Shown here piece after piece: positions 1 to 7,558 of a stretch of 35,356 nt of DNA; the stretch's first letter is position 1, and the number at the start of each line of letters is the position of its first letter. Made by a program: the position numbers and the translations under genes. Origin of the DNA: JBOGEB01 sp050743125 (GTDB lineage: Bacteria > Actinomycetota > Nitriliruptoria > Euzebyales > Egibacteraceae); contig JBOGEB010000018.1 in assembly GCA_050743125.1 (NCBI GenBank), positions 1 through 35,356 on the forward strand, read 5' to 3'. The notes under the pieces are model-generated. The model had not been told where the DNA came from and did not search any database. It saw only the letters and a program-made list of their open reading frames with translations.

Positions 1-179
1 CGGACGGTGCGGCCGTCGGTCGCGATCTGCGCAAGCTCGTGCAGCCCGCCGAGGTTTATGAATCCGGTGGCGACGGCGAGCGGGTAGCGCGAGGCGATGT
101 CGCCGATCAGGTAGGCCAGCGCGGCGGCGTGCGTGGTCTCGCCGCTGAGATTGTCGAGCAGGTCTGGCCGTCCCGGCAT
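1..179 (-). CDS. N-terminus of probable PLD-domain/helicase protein (partial, runs off left edge)
   Basis: Starts with ATG at 179, nine bases after the methylase stop codon on the same strand, so it is very likely co-transcribed with the methylase. Only about 60 codons are in the window. The visible N-terminus reads MPGRPDLLDNLSGETTH and then a stretch containing VATGFINLGGLHELAQ. A 'hydrophobic-ATGF-x-L-GG' segment is what I know from the N-terminal phospholipase D-like nuclease domain of SNF2-type helicases that sit next to large DNA methylases. The family call rests on this short motif and on the context; catalytic HKD and helicase motifs would lie outside the window. The start has only a weak GGG ribosome binding site, which suits translational coupling. 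Confidence 0.5.
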   Translation of the reverse strand, partial: MPGRPDLLDNLSGETTHAAALAYLIGDIASRYPLAVATGFINLGGLHELAQIATDGRTV

Positions 180-188
180 CGTGGGACC

Positions 189-3100
189 CTACGTGAGCTC
201 GGTCAGGCGTCTCGTGAGGCGCGTGCGGTAGCGGGCGGGTACCGCGTTGAGGGTGAAGTCGGCGTACATGACCTCTAAGTCCACGGGCGTCAGCGCCCAC
301 GCCCGCGCCACCCGGGCGTCGATCTCCACCCGCAGCCGCTCCCGCTCCTCGTCGTCGAGCGGCCCGACCGCCACACCGATAGACGCGGCGAAGTCGGCGA
401 AGCGCTCGTCGATGCAGGACAGCCGAGCAGCGGCCTCGGCGATCTGGGCGTAGTCCTCGTCGGACAGGTCGGGCAGGACGAGCCCCTCGAGGATGAAGAA
501 GTTGAGGTTGACCTCGACGAACCGCCGGGCCTGCCAGTCGAACGGCAGGCTGTTCATCAGCCCGAGGCAGACCGCCCGGGCGTGGTTGTCCGCGTCCACG
601 AACGCGAGGTACGGGGCTTTGTTCGTGAGAAACGTCTCCGGCGGGACCAGACAGGCGATCACCGTGCGCGAATCATCCTTGCGGGTCACGTCGCGAAATG
701 CGACGCGCGCCTTGCCGATCTCCGCCAGCATGGCCTGCCGACGCACGGCCAACGGCAACTTAGCGAGCAGCGAGCCTGTGCCAGGGCGGGGCTTCCGGAC
801 CTTCGTGAGTACGCCCTCGTTGACCGGGCAGACCCTCGCGGCATCGCCGTGTGGCTCGTAGTCCCGGAAGCTCTCACCCTTCCAGAGCGGCCATCCCTTG
901 GTTGCGCCGCGCCACAAGCGGCGGTCGTTCGTCTCGTGAAGCTCCGCGACTGGGAAGCACTCCCACCGGCTCCCCGCGCCGGAGGGGAAGCGTGCCCCTC
1001 GACGCACCTTGGCGAGAATGTCGGCCTCGACCTGGCTTCGCAGCAGGGGGGGGACCCAACCCGGCCCGAAGGCGTCGCCAGCCAGTGCAACCCCGGGCGA
1101 GCGGGTCTGCTCGACCCATTCGGCCAGTGAGGTCGCGGTACCCGCGATCCGCACTCGATGGTCCCTCGATGGCGTCGCCCGGCAGGCGGCGACCAGCGCG
1201 ACGGTGTACTGAGGATGTGTGTCGAACGCCCAGAGGCGGCGATTGACGAGAAAGTCGATGCGCCTGCACGTGGTCTGCCTGAAGAGCCATGAACGGAACG
1301 CCTGCGATCCCTGGCTCAGGAAGGTCGAGCGCGGCAGCACGACCCCGAGCACACCGCCTTCCCGCAGCAAGTTGCGGTACCGCTGGCAGAAGTACTTGTA
1401 CAGATCGGGGTCTCCGACCATCGACGGATACTCGCCCGCCGCCAGGTACGCTCGCTGCTCGGCAGCTCGACGCTGCGCCTCGGCCAGCTTGGTGGGCAGG
1501 TCGGGCCGTTCCGAGATGAGCTGCTCGACGGCAGCTTCCCTTGCGTCCTCGGGTAGACCCAGGCGGATCCCTGGCCGGTACAGCGCATAGAACGACTGGG
1601 CCTCGACCGTCACCTCGTCCCACGGGGGGTTGCCGATCACTGCGTCGAAACCCGGCCTCGGGCGGTCGAAGACCTGTGGGAACGCGGGCAGCCAGTGGAG
1701 GAAGCGGTGCTGGGCGTCGAGCTGCTCAGCCTGGTCGGTCAGGTCGTTGGTCAGGCCTGCGACGATCTCCGCCCCCCGCAGCTCGACCTCCTGGCGGGCG
1801 CCCGAAAGCCCGAACGGCTCAGACGTCCACAGATGGAACAGGCGCTCGAGGTTCGCCGTGACAGCTCGGGCCTCGGCGTCTGCCTCCGCGCTGGAGCGGA
1901 TCTCGTCGGGTGTGCGGTCGTCGCCGGTGGCCACACGGGCGGCCGCCTCGGCGGCGGCCCCGATCGCCTCGTGGAGCTGATCCTCCCACGTGAGGCGCTG
2001 ATTCGGGGCGCTCCCATTGGGTCGGATCGATCGCGGGTCCGCGACGCCCACGAGCGAGTTCCCGACCTGGATGTTGCGGTCGAGGTAGGTGAGCGACAAC
2101 CCCGGCACGAACGCGGTGAGCCAGAGCGACAGCTTCGCGATCTCTGCGCCCATCGGGCTGAGGTCGACGCCGAACACGCAGCGCTTGAGCACCAGCCGCC
2201 GCAGGAGCGCGACGTCCTCGATCAGCACCCCCGGTGCGGCCCCAGTGGCCAGCCGCGACAGCGCGGACCGCACCTCTGGCAGCGGCGTCTCGGCGAGGAA
2301 CGAGACGACCAGGTCGGCGAGCTCGTTGGTGACGTGGACGAGGAAGTGCGCGCTGCCACAGGCCGGGTCGAGTACGGCGAAGTCGAAGAGCTGCTCGGCG
2401 GCGGACGCGGGATCGCGCGTGGCTATAGCGCGCACCCGCTCGAGGTGCTCGCGGAATGCGCGGACGACCGTCTGGCGCACGAGATGGCGGACCAGCTCGG
2501 AGCGGGTGTAGTACACCCCACCGGTCTTCCGCCCGCCCCGATGGGTCTGCCAGAGCAGGTCGCCGGTGTCGATGTCCGCTACCTCGCCCTCCACGGGAGC
2601 GACATACCGATCTGCGGATGCGTCGTAGCGCAGCGACGTATCGGCGACCGATAGCTGAAGGGACAGCAGGCCCTCGTAGATGTGGCCGAGGTGGCCGATC
2701 TCGAGCGTCGAGTAGTCCACGCCGCTGCCCGACTCCGGATCCCGGCCGAGCCCGACGAGCACGCGGCCGAAGTCGGGATCCGCGAGCTCGGCGCGCTCGA
2801 GCAAAGCGGCGCCCTCGAAGCCGTCTCGTGAGAACAGCGCGCCGTTGTACGCGGGCACACCCCACGCGCGGTTGCCCGTCCGCATGGCCTTCACCAGTGT
2901 GATGAAGCGGTCCCACAATGACGTAGAGCAGGGGTCGAGCCGCTCTTGGGTGTCGGCGGCCTCCTGGGCGAGGGCTGACAGAGAGGCATTGCGGTACGAC
3001 TGGTGATCCACCGGTAAATAACGAGCGCCCTCGGCGTACAGGATGAACAGCGCCCGGAAGACGAGCGTCAGCGCCGCCCGCCGCAGCTCCTCCCGGACCG

Positions 3101-4112
3101 CGTCGTCGATGAGGTCTATCCCCTCAGCATCTGCCCACCTCCCAAGGGCTCGGCCCAGCGTGGGGAGCACGGTTTGCCTGACGCGGTCGTCCAGTCGGCG
3201 CCACAACTGTGCACCGAAGACTCGTGCATCCTCCTGGAGCTGCCGGAAGCCACCTTGCGCCAGGTACGCCGGTCCCAGGAGCCCTAGGAACGGCCGGTCC
3301 TCGGATCGCAGCGCGGTGGCGTCGAGCTCGAGGTAGCGCGCTGTCGCGGGACCATGGGAGGAATCGGCGTCGAAGAGGCGCAGCCGCGACCCGCTGGCGA
3401 GCAGCCCAAACGACGCGCCATCAGCGCGCACGTCGTTGAGGAGGAGCCCCTCCGGGGGGCGGCCGTCCGCATCGAGCCGCGCGAACTCGGTGGAATCGGC
3501 TTTGGGATGCACGACCGCGACCGGCGCCCCACCGTACCGAACCAGGAACCCTCGATCGGGACGTCGCTGGAGGTCGTAGCCCAGGGCCGTGAGCGCCCGT
3601 TGCCAATCGGCGGTCACAGGGACGGAAGTGGCGGCGTCCGCGAGTCCTGTCCATCGAACCTGATCCTGCCGCAGGCGGCCGTCGAGGGCGTGGATGGTGA
3701 GCAGCGCATGCAGCTTGAGGCCGGGGATCGCCGACTGGTCGAGGCGGTCGAGTTCGGCGGCGACCTCCCGAACGGCGGCCAGGCGCTGCATCGTCGAGAC
3801 CCGGACGAGCAGATCCCGCAGCGCCCCTGCCTCCATGGACCGTAGCGGGCCGGCGGGGTCGACCGGGCCGAGCACGCTCAAGCAGCCTGCTCGCCCCGGG
3901 TCGTCGTCCACGAGCAGCAGTGGGGCCGCGCCACCCCCGTGCCGTTCCTGCCAGACACGACGCAGCATGCGCTCGTCGCGGGCTGCCCCCCATGCGACCT
4001 CGATCCCCGCGACGAGCACGACCGCGTCGAGCGGCGCTTTGACCGGCAGGCGGCGAACCGTCGGCAGCGCCTCCAAGTAGGCGAAGAGGCCCTTGACGTT
4101 CATCACCTCCAT
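189..4112 (-). CDS. Large Eco57I/PglX-like N6-adenine DNA methyltransferase (COG1002-type)
   Basis: A 1307-aa protein that probably methylates adenine in DNA using S-adenosylmethionine. Motif I, DPACGSAHFLVHV, begins near residue 582 and the catalytic NPPW motif is at about 828-831. The roughly 245-residue spacing is typical of the long YeeA/PglX/Eco57I-type enzymes. The sequence GHIYEGLLSLQ, about 100 residues before motif I, and GGVYYTRSELVRHLV just before it are also hallmarks of this group. The first 450 residues have no motif I can name; the last 400 probably hold the target recognition domain. I see no obvious PD-(D/E)XK nuclease motif. With the PLD/helicase start directly downstream, it looks like the modification subunit of a multi-gene restriction or phage-defence system (DISARM drmMI-like or BREX-like) rather than a solitary enzyme; the exact class cannot be settled here. 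Confidence 0.85.
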   Translation of the reverse strand: MEVMNVKGLFAYLEALPTVRRLPVKAPLDAVVLVAGIEVAWGAARDERMLRRVWQERHGGGAAPLLLVDDDPGRAGCLSVLGPVDPAGPLRSMEAGALRDLLVRVSTMQRLAAVREVAAELDRLDQSAIPGLKLHALLTIHALDGRLRQDQVRWTGLADAATSVPVTADWQRALTALGYDLQRRPDRGFLVRYGGAPVAVVHPKADSTEFARLDADGRPPEGLLLNDVRADGASFGLLASGSRLRLFDADSSHGPATARYLELDATALRSEDRPFLGLLGPAYLAQGGFRQLQEDARVFGAQLWRRLDDRVRQTVLPTLGRALGRWADAEGIDLIDDAVREELRRAALTLVFRALFILYAEGARYLPVDHQSYRNASLSALAQEAADTQERLDPCSTSLWDRFITLVKAMRTGNRAWGVPAYNGALFSRDGFEGAALLERAELADPDFGRVLVGLGRDPESGSGVDYSTLEIGHLGHIYEGLLSLQLSVADTSLRYDASADRYVAPVEGEVADIDTGDLLWQTHRGGRKTGGVYYTRSELVRHLVRQTVVRAFREHLERVRAIATRDPASAAEQLFDFAVLDPACGSAHFLVHVTNELADLVVSFLAETPLPEVRSALSRLATGAAPGVLIEDVALLRRLVLKRCVFGVDLSPMGAEIAKLSLWLTAFVPGLSLTYLDRNIQVGNSLVGVADPRSIRPNGSAPNQRLTWEDQLHEAIGAAAEAAARVATGDDRTPDEIRSSAEADAEARAVTANLERLFHLWTSEPFGLSGARQEVELRGAEIVAGLTNDLTDQAEQLDAQHRFLHWLPAFPQVFDRPRPGFDAVIGNPPWDEVTVEAQSFYALYRPGIRLGLPEDAREAAVEQLISERPDLPTKLAEAQRRAAEQRAYLAAGEYPSMVGDPDLYKYFCQRYRNLLREGGVLGVVLPRSTFLSQGSQAFRSWLFRQTTCRRIDFLVNRRLWAFDTHPQYTVALVAACRATPSRDHRVRIAGTATSLAEWVEQTRSPGVALAGDAFGPGWVPPLLRSQVEADILAKVRRGARFPSGAGSRWECFPVAELHETNDRRLWRGATKGWPLWKGESFRDYEPHGDAARVCPVNEGVLTKVRKPRPGTGSLLAKLPLAVRRQAMLAEIGKARVAFRDVTRKDDSRTVIACLVPPETFLTNKAPYLAFVDADNHARAVCLGLMNSLPFDWQARRFVEVNLNFFILEGLVLPDLSDEDYAQIAEAAARLSCIDERFADFAASIGVAVGPLDDEERERLRVEIDARVARAWALTPVDLEVMYADFTLNAVPARYRTRLTRRLTELT

Positions 4113-4219
4113 CGTCGGGAGCCGTCACCGGACCAGCAAGCGCAAGCCCCTGACCGCACGGTAGGAGAGATCCGCGCGCCGCACAGGCCGGTCGCCGCCG
4201 AGCTGTGGATAACGTGGTC

Positions 4220-4771
4220 TCAGTGCGCGATGAGAAGGCCGGAGGAGCGGGTGACCCGGCCGGTGTCGATCAGAAGGGCCTGGATGAGGCTCGCCTCGAT
4301 CAAAAGGCTGTCGGGCGCGCTGAGGTCGGCCACCGCGGCGGCGGCCACGCACGGGTCGAGCACCCCCTCGTCGCGCAGCCGCAACACGGTCCGGGCGAGG
4401 CGGGCGCGCACGACCGGGCTGTCGATCACGGCGATCGCAGCTCTGAGCGCAGGCGAGTCCTTCCGCAGGTCATCACGCTCGATCTCGCGCCGCAGCGGCT
4501 GGAGGTCGGGGTGCGCGAGCCGGGGAAGGTCGACGACCAGCTCCTCGTAGCTTGCGGGCAGCTCGGCGACCACGTCGAGCAGCTCGACGAGCCCCTCACG
4601 GCCGTTGTGGTGGCAGTAGCTGACGAGGTCAATGGCCGCGGCCTGGAGCTGCGCGCCGAGGAACGCCCGCGCGACCTGCTCCTCGCCCGGCCCTTTCCGC
4701 TGGCCGCAGCAGCGTTTGACCTTCCTCCCGCTGCCACAGGGACACCGCTCGTTCCGTCCCGGTCCTGGCAT
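4220..4771 (-). CDS. SEC-C motif zinc-binding protein
   Basis: A 183-aa protein with an N-terminal SEC-C zinc-binding motif: residues 8-22 read ERCPCGSGRKVKRCC, giving the CxC...CC ligand pattern. The same motif forms the C-terminal tail of SecA, where it binds SecB and ribosomes, but in many stand-alone proteins its role is unknown. The rest (residues 30-183) is mainly helical and shows no domain I recognise. I chose ATG at 4771 over the upstream ATG at 4792 because GGAGGAGGAG lies five bases before it and the upstream start would translate that ribosome binding site. It is transcribed toward the methylase with a gap of about 107 bp, so it could belong to the same transcription unit, but nothing shows a shared function. 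Confidence 0.8.
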   Translation of the reverse strand: MPGPGRNERCPCGSGRKVKRCCGQRKGPGEEQVARAFLGAQLQAAAIDLVSYCHHNGREGLVELLDVVAELPASYEELVVDLPRLAHPDLQPLRREIERDDLRKDSPALRAAIAVIDSPVVRARLARTVLRLRDEGVLDPCVAAAAVADLSAPDSLLIEASLIQALLIDTGRVTRSSGLLIAH

Positions 4772-4876
4772 CGCTGCTCCTCCTCCTATCACGCATGTTG
4801 TGGGTGACGCTAGCGCACGCGCTGCCGATCTCCTGGGAACCGTTACGGGTGCTCCAGGCAGTCATAGACTCGACCG

Positions 4877-5845
4877 ATGCGACCATGTACACGCGCGCTC
4901 GTGCTGCCCGCGGACGCGGAGGGGATCCGTCGGGCCGCGGCGGTGCTGCGCGCGGGCGGGCTCGTCGCGTTCCCGACGGAGACCGTGTACGGGCTGGGCG
5001 CGGATGCTTGGGACGCCGAGGCCACACGGCGCGTCTTCGACGCGAAGGGGCGGCCGGCCGACAACCCGCTGATCGTCCACGTCGCCGATCACGGCGGGCT
5101 CGCCGAGGTGGCCGCGGCCGTCTCGCCGCTCGCCCGGCGCCTCGCCGCGCGGTTCTGGCCCGGGCCGCTCACCGTCGTCGTCGAGGCGGCAGCGGACCTG
5201 CCTCCGGTGACGACCGCGGGCCTGGCCACCGTCGGGGTGCGGATGCCGGCGCATCCGGCGGCGTTGGCGCTGCTCCGGGCGGCCGGCGTGCCGGTCGCGG
5301 CGCCCAGCGCGAACCGCTCCGGCCGTCCGAGCCCGACGACCGCCGCGCACGTCCTGGACGACCTGGGCGGCCAGGTCGACGTGGTGCTCGACGGAGGCCA
5401 GTGCGAGGTCGGCGTCGAGTCGACCGTCGTGGACGCCCGCGGGCACGCGCCGGTCGTGCTGCGCGAGGGCGCGGTGACCCGCGAGCAGCTCGGTGTCGGC
5501 GCGGGCGGCGGCGAGGCCGACCTGGCCGCCTCGCCTGGCACCCGGCACCGCCACTACGCTCCCCGCTGCCGGGTAGAGGTCGCGCCTGCGGGCCTTGGTC
5601 CGGCTCGCGCGAGCGCGCTGGCCGGTGGTGGCGTCAAGGTCGGGTTGGTGGCCCCTGGCGAGGCCGGGCCGCCGGTGCGTCAGCTCGCCCGCTTCGCTGA
5701 CGCCGCCGAGCTTGGCCGGCTGCTCTACCGCGCGCTCCGAGCGGCCGAGGACGCCGGGGTCGACGTCGTGGTCGTCGAGGCCGTCGACCCGGCCGGCATC
5801 GGCCGCGCGGTCATGGACCGGGTGCGCCGCGCCGCCGCCGGCTGA
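4877..5845 (+). CDS. tsaC: Threonylcarbamoyl-AMP synthase, TsaC/Sua5 family (two-domain form)
   Basis: A 322-aa enzyme that makes threonylcarbamoyl-AMP from threonine, bicarbonate and ATP, the first step of t6A37 modification in ANN-decoding tRNAs. Residues 1-200 form the YrdC domain: GGLVAFPTETVYGLGADA, KGRPADNPLIVHV, the FWPGPLTVV segment, and the nucleotide-binding PSANRSGRPSPT. Residues 235-322 are the smaller C-terminal Sua5 domain, joined by a linker carrying SPGTRHRHYAP, the loop known to close over the active site. Length matches the Sua5 form rather than the short TsaC form. The ribosome binding site is weak. It is divergent from the SEC-C gene and convergent with the dienelactone hydrolase gene. 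Confidence 0.93.
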   Translation: MRPCTRALVLPADAEGIRRAAAVLRAGGLVAFPTETVYGLGADAWDAEATRRVFDAKGRPADNPLIVHVADHGGLAEVAAAVSPLARRLAARFWPGPLTVVVEAAADLPPVTTAGLATVGVRMPAHPAALALLRAAGVPVAAPSANRSGRPSPTTAAHVLDDLGGQVDVVLDGGQCEVGVESTVVDARGHAPVVLREGAVTREQLGVGAGGGEADLAASPGTRHRHYAPRCRVEVAPAGLGPARASALAGGGVKVGLVAPGEAGPPVRQLARFADAAELGRLLYRALRAAEDAGVDVVVVEAVDPAGIGRAVMDRVRRAAAG

Positions 5846-5932
5846 CCGGTGGCTGTGCCGAAACATGCTCCAGAGTGGGTGCCCTGGGCGGGTTCTCGCT
5901 GGTCGCACTTGGGTTTCCAGCGATGAGAGCGT

Positions 5933-5998
5933 GAACCGCGCTTCGCTTCGCTTCGCCCACGGGGCAAGGCCGCGGTTCTCAAACACGTTCTCAAACAT
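5933..5998. repeat. Inverted repeat and tandem 12-mer between convergent genes
   Basis: Between the convergent tsaC and dienelactone hydrolase genes, GAACCGCG (5933-5940) is matched by its reverse complement at 5971-5978, around a spacer containing the tandem CTTCG-like run. It is followed at once by two copies of GTTCTCAAACA(C/T) at 5975-5986 and 5987-5998. The hairpin may be a bidirectional terminator. The tandem repeat has no known role. Confidence 0.45.
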
Positions 5999-6001
5999 GT
6001 G

Positions 6002-6694
6002 CTAAAGGTTGGCGCGGAGGAACTCGAGGGTCCGGTTCCATGCCCACTTCGCGTAGGCGGGATGGTACGTGCCGAGGTGGTTCTCGTCGTTGAAGAACGC
6101 GTGCCCCGCGCCGGAGTAGAGGTGGAAGGTCACCTCGACCCCTGCTGCGTCGCGGATGCGCCGCTCGAGCGACCGGGCCGTCTCGACCGGAATGGACTCG
6201 TCGGCCTCGCCGAAGTGTCCGAGCACGGGGGCCTTGATCCCGGACAGGTCGGGCTCGCCCCGCAGCACCGCGTAGAACGGGACCGCGGCACCGACCTTCT
6301 CGCCGGCATTGGCGGCGAGGACAAGCACGAACCCGCCGCCCATGCAGAACCCAACCGCTCCGACACGCCGGCCCGTCACCGCCTCATGGCCCAGCAGGTA
6401 GTCGACCGCGCCTGACAGGTCGCGGGCGGCTTGCGCGACGGGCAGCCTCCGCATCAGTCTGCCGGCGTCGGCGGCGTCGTGTGTGGTGCGACCGCCGTAG
6501 AGGTCGGGAGCGAGCGCGACGAAGCCCTCCGCGGCGAACCGGTCGCAGACGTCCACGACGTGGTCGGTCAACCCCCACCACTCCTGGATCACCACGACGC
6601 CGGGGCCCTGCCCGGACTCAGGGGCCTTCAGGTAGCCGTGCGCCTGGCGACCGTTACTGGGGAACGCGACGTTCTGCCTGGGGTTTCTTGCCAT
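6002..6694 (-). CDS. Dienelactone hydrolase family protein
   Basis: A 230-aa alpha/beta hydrolase of the carboxymethylenebutenolidase family. The catalytic triad is visible: Cys117 in GFCMGG, Asp165 in FGEADESIP and His198 in GAGHAFFN. The QEWWG segment near residue 37 supplies the Glu that activates the Cys in dienelactone hydrolase. No aromatic-degradation genes lie nearby, so the natural substrate is open; many members are broad-specificity esterases. ATG at 6694 has GAGGGGAG about nine bases upstream. That start lies 41 bp inside the end of the preceding membrane-protein gene, so translation of the two is probably coupled. Confidence 0.9.
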   Translation of the reverse strand: MARNPRQNVAFPSNGRQAHGYLKAPESGQGPGVVVIQEWWGLTDHVVDVCDRFAAEGFVALAPDLYGGRTTHDAADAGRLMRRLPVAQAARDLSGAVDYLLGHEAVTGRRVGAVGFCMGGGFVLVLAANAGEKVGAAVPFYAVLRGEPDLSGIKAPVLGHFGEADESIPVETARSLERRIRDAAGVEVTFHLYSGAGHAFFNDENHLGTYHPAYAKWAWNRTLEFLRANL

Positions 6695-7052
6695 CTGGGG
6701 TCGCTCCCCTCGTCGAGGTGGGTGCTGCGCTCGGCTCAGGTGGGTCTGCTGGGTCGGTCACCACCATGACCTGACGGTCCCCCGGCTGCGTGAGGAGCAC
6801 GACGCTCCCGATGGTGATCAGGCCGATCGTGCCGATCACTGTGAAGGCGAGCGTGGCGAACACACGGCGGTCGCGCTCGTCAGAGGCCACGCGAGCGGTC
6901 TCGTTCGCCGGCTGGGTGTCAGCGGCGTCAGGCGGTCCGGCGCTGGTATGCGCCAGCGCCGGACGGGCGAGCAGCACCACAGCCGACAGCACCACAGCCG
7001 ACAGCAACAGCACGGTGCCGACGGCCAGTTTCAGGGGACACGATCTCGACAC
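6654..7052 (-). CDS. Small two-helix membrane protein, function unknown
   Basis: A 132-aa protein starting with GTG at 7052, chosen because GAGGAGG (7060-7066) lies seven bases upstream; longer ORF starts lack such a site. Residues 8-30 form an N-terminal hydrophobic segment ending in RPALAHTSA, which could be a signal peptide or a membrane anchor. A second membrane segment, around residues 67-90, contains FTVIGTIGLITIG. The C-terminus is proline- and charge-rich and probably cytoplasmic if both segments are membrane-spanning. The domain is not one I recognise. It follows the 148-aa gene by 40 bp and overlaps the hydrolase gene, so it is likely part of a recD2-to-hydrolase transcription unit. 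Confidence 0.7.
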   Translation of the reverse strand: MSRSCPLKLAVGTVLLLSAVVLSAVVLLARPALAHTSAGPPDAADTQPANETARVASDERDRRVFATLAFTVIGTIGLITIGSVVLLTQPGDRQVMVVTDPADPPEPSAAPTSTRGATPDGKKPQAERRVPQ

Positions 7053-7092
7053 TGGGTGGCCTCCTCGACCGGGGGGCACCCGTTCTACAAGG

Positions 7093-7539
7093 TCATGCCC
7101 GCGCAGACCAGACGGGCGCGCCCAGGTAGCGGACGGGCTCGGGGAACAGGCCGACGACCCGCTGGCGGACTCCGGCGCTGGAGGCGATCTCGTCGAGTTC
7201 GGCGGGGGTGGCGTCACCAGCGATGAACCGACGGAGCATCTCGACGAAATGCTCCGCGAACAGGGGAAACGCGACATCGACGACGAGCGGTGTGCCGGGC
7301 GGCAGTGGGATGGCGGCGAGCCACAGGTGATCGATCTCGGCGCCGCGCAGGTCGAGCCCGCCCCGGTAGACGGTGACCGGCACCCCGAGCTCGCCGACGA
7401 TCCCCGCGACCCGGTGGGTCGTCCTGCGGGGGTTGACCGCAGAGAACGGCTCCTCGCGGTGCGCCCGCTCCAAGCGCCTGAGCACGATCTCCGCGAGCGG
7501 TGGGGGCAGCGAGCGGGACTCGAAGACCGTCGTCTTCAT
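7093..7539 (-). CDS. Hypothetical protein
   Basis: A 148-aa soluble protein with no motif I recognise. ATG at 7539 has GGGAGGTGAGG just upstream and lies 19 bp after the recD2 stop codon, so it is probably co-transcribed with recD2. The sequence is well mixed in composition (LAEIVLRRLERAHRE early, VVDVAFPLFAEHFVEML later) and looks like a genuine globular protein. There is no signal peptide, membrane helix or cysteine cluster. Confidence 0.7.
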   Translation of the reverse strand: MKTTVFESRSLPPPLAEIVLRRLERAHREEPFSAVNPRRTTHRVAGIVGELGVPVTVYRGGLDLRGAEIDHLWLAAIPLPPGTPLVVDVAFPLFAEHFVEMLRRFIAGDATPAELDEIASSAGVRQRVVGLFPEPVRYLGAPVWSARA

Positions 7540-7558
7540 GGCCTCACCTCCCGGCCAG

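Noticed and set aside
1695..2654. 319-aa plus-strand ORF inside the methylase
   Set aside because: Antisense to the conserved motif I region of the methylase; no recognisable protein features.
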